DNA of 18,703 bases from Flavobacterium sp. (GTDB lineage Bacteria > Bacteroidota > Bacteroidia > Flavobacteriales > Flavobacteriaceae), in contig JADKBW010000032.1 of assembly GCA_016714905.1 (NCBI GenBank), positions 1 to 18,703 of the forward strand, read 5' to 3'. Shown piece after piece: positions 18,219 to 18,703 of the stretch. Position numbers and translations under genes: made by a program. The number at the start of each line of letters is the position of its first letter. The stretch's first letter is position 1. The notes beneath the pieces were generated by a model. The model was not told the origin of the DNA. It did not search any database and saw only the letters and a list, made by a program, of their open reading frames with translations.

Positions 18219-18703
18219 TTAAAAACCGTAATTCGCTGCTAGACCAAAAATCTGTCTTGTTTGAAATCCGTTAAATGCATTGTCGTCATAAATCGTCTGC
18301 ACAACCAAATTGGTAGTTAAGTAACGATTAATTCTCACGACAACCGCAAGTGTGTAATCTAAATCTACGTTTTTCGGTTCCTCGAGATAATTTGAGTACA
18401 AATTCAATGTGTTTTCCATCGAAATATTTGTTGTAATATCTAGCTTATAATATGCCGATGTATATAAGTCCAAGCTCATAACGCTGAACTCTTCCCTTCT
18501 TCTTCAACGCCAAAATACGCTTTGTTTGGCAATGGGAACAAGGATCCACGTAGGTTATTTTTGGAAGCTAATGACGCCGTTGATTTTTAAATTGTCGCTC
18601 TTTTCCAAAACATACACAGGACCAAAGGTGAGATATCCTGGTGAGGATGCATGATGTATTTCTGTTCTAGTTTTCTTTTCCATTAGCATCTTTATCATAA
18701 ACG
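18219..18703 (-). CDS. DUF3078 protein, C-terminal part, cut by window edge and frameshifted
   Basis: C-terminal portion of a DUF3078 family protein, an exported Bacteroidota protein predicted to form an outer-membrane barrel; its function is unknown. The last 86 residues are clean: DLYTSAYYKLDITTNISMEN, TLNLYSNYLEEPKNVDLDYT, RINRYLTTNLVVQTIYDDNA, and a barrel-like end FGLAANYGF with a terminal Phe. Upstream, other frames hold the expected preceding strands (SSPGYLTFGPVYVLEKSDNL, LFPLPNKAYFGVEEEGKSS), so breaks occur near 18480-18500 and 18560-18580. The N-terminus lies beyond 18703. It faces hflX; this pairing is, from memory, common in Flavobacterium. Confidence 0.85.

Noticed and set aside
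1..18703. tRNA, rRNA, integrase or phage genes
   Set aside because: Reading both strands by eye showed no tRNA-like cloverleaf, rRNA segment or integrase motif. A covariance-model search would be needed to exclude small RNAs fully.

Overview
The window is AT-rich DNA from a Bacteroidota bacterium, most likely a member of the Flavobacteriaceae close to Flavobacterium. The evidence is the set of lineage-typical families: a type IX secretion (T9SS) adhesin with a gliding-motility C-terminal domain, PorP/SprF, DUF5689, DUF3078 and a TonB-dependent receptor with a carboxypeptidase-regulatory-like front domain. TAnnTTTG-type promoter boxes and the near absence of Shine-Dalgarno sites agree with this. 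All family names come from my recognition of the translated sequences; no database search was run.

Layout. Positions 1-1067 (minus) hold a secreted endonuclease/exonuclease/phosphatase-family protein. Divergent from it, 1208-6043 (plus) is a three-gene operon: TonB-dependent receptor, choice-of-anchor J lipoprotein, DUF5689 lipoprotein. It ends at a bidirectional terminator (about 6071-6098). The gap 6099-6561 has no recognised gene but contains two mutually exclusive ORF candidates. A second terminator (6562-6593) closes a large minus-strand operon (6619-16730) read in the order giant T9SS adhesin, PorP/SprF, OmpA-family protein. Divergent from the adhesin is hflX (16923-18156, plus). After a bidirectional terminator (18168-18202) it faces a DUF3078 protein that runs off the right edge.

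How the genes work together. The minus-strand operon looks like a surface-adhesin cassette: a modular protein of about 2,400 residues exported by T9SS, a dedicated PorP/SprF outer-membrane partner, and a PorE-like TPR/propeller/CRD/OmpA protein that could anchor the partner to peptidoglycan. The left locus looks like an outer-membrane uptake system with two surface-type lipoproteins and a secreted phosphoesterase or nuclease; its substrate is unknown.

Quality caveat. Nearly every long gene outside 6.6-11.75 kb is broken by several one-base frameshifts or in-frame stops, often in homopolymers, yet protein similarity continues across each break. This includes hflX and at least a dozen breaks in the adhesin. 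I read them as uncorrected sequencing or assembly errors, not genuine pseudogenes, and I give repaired gene spans.
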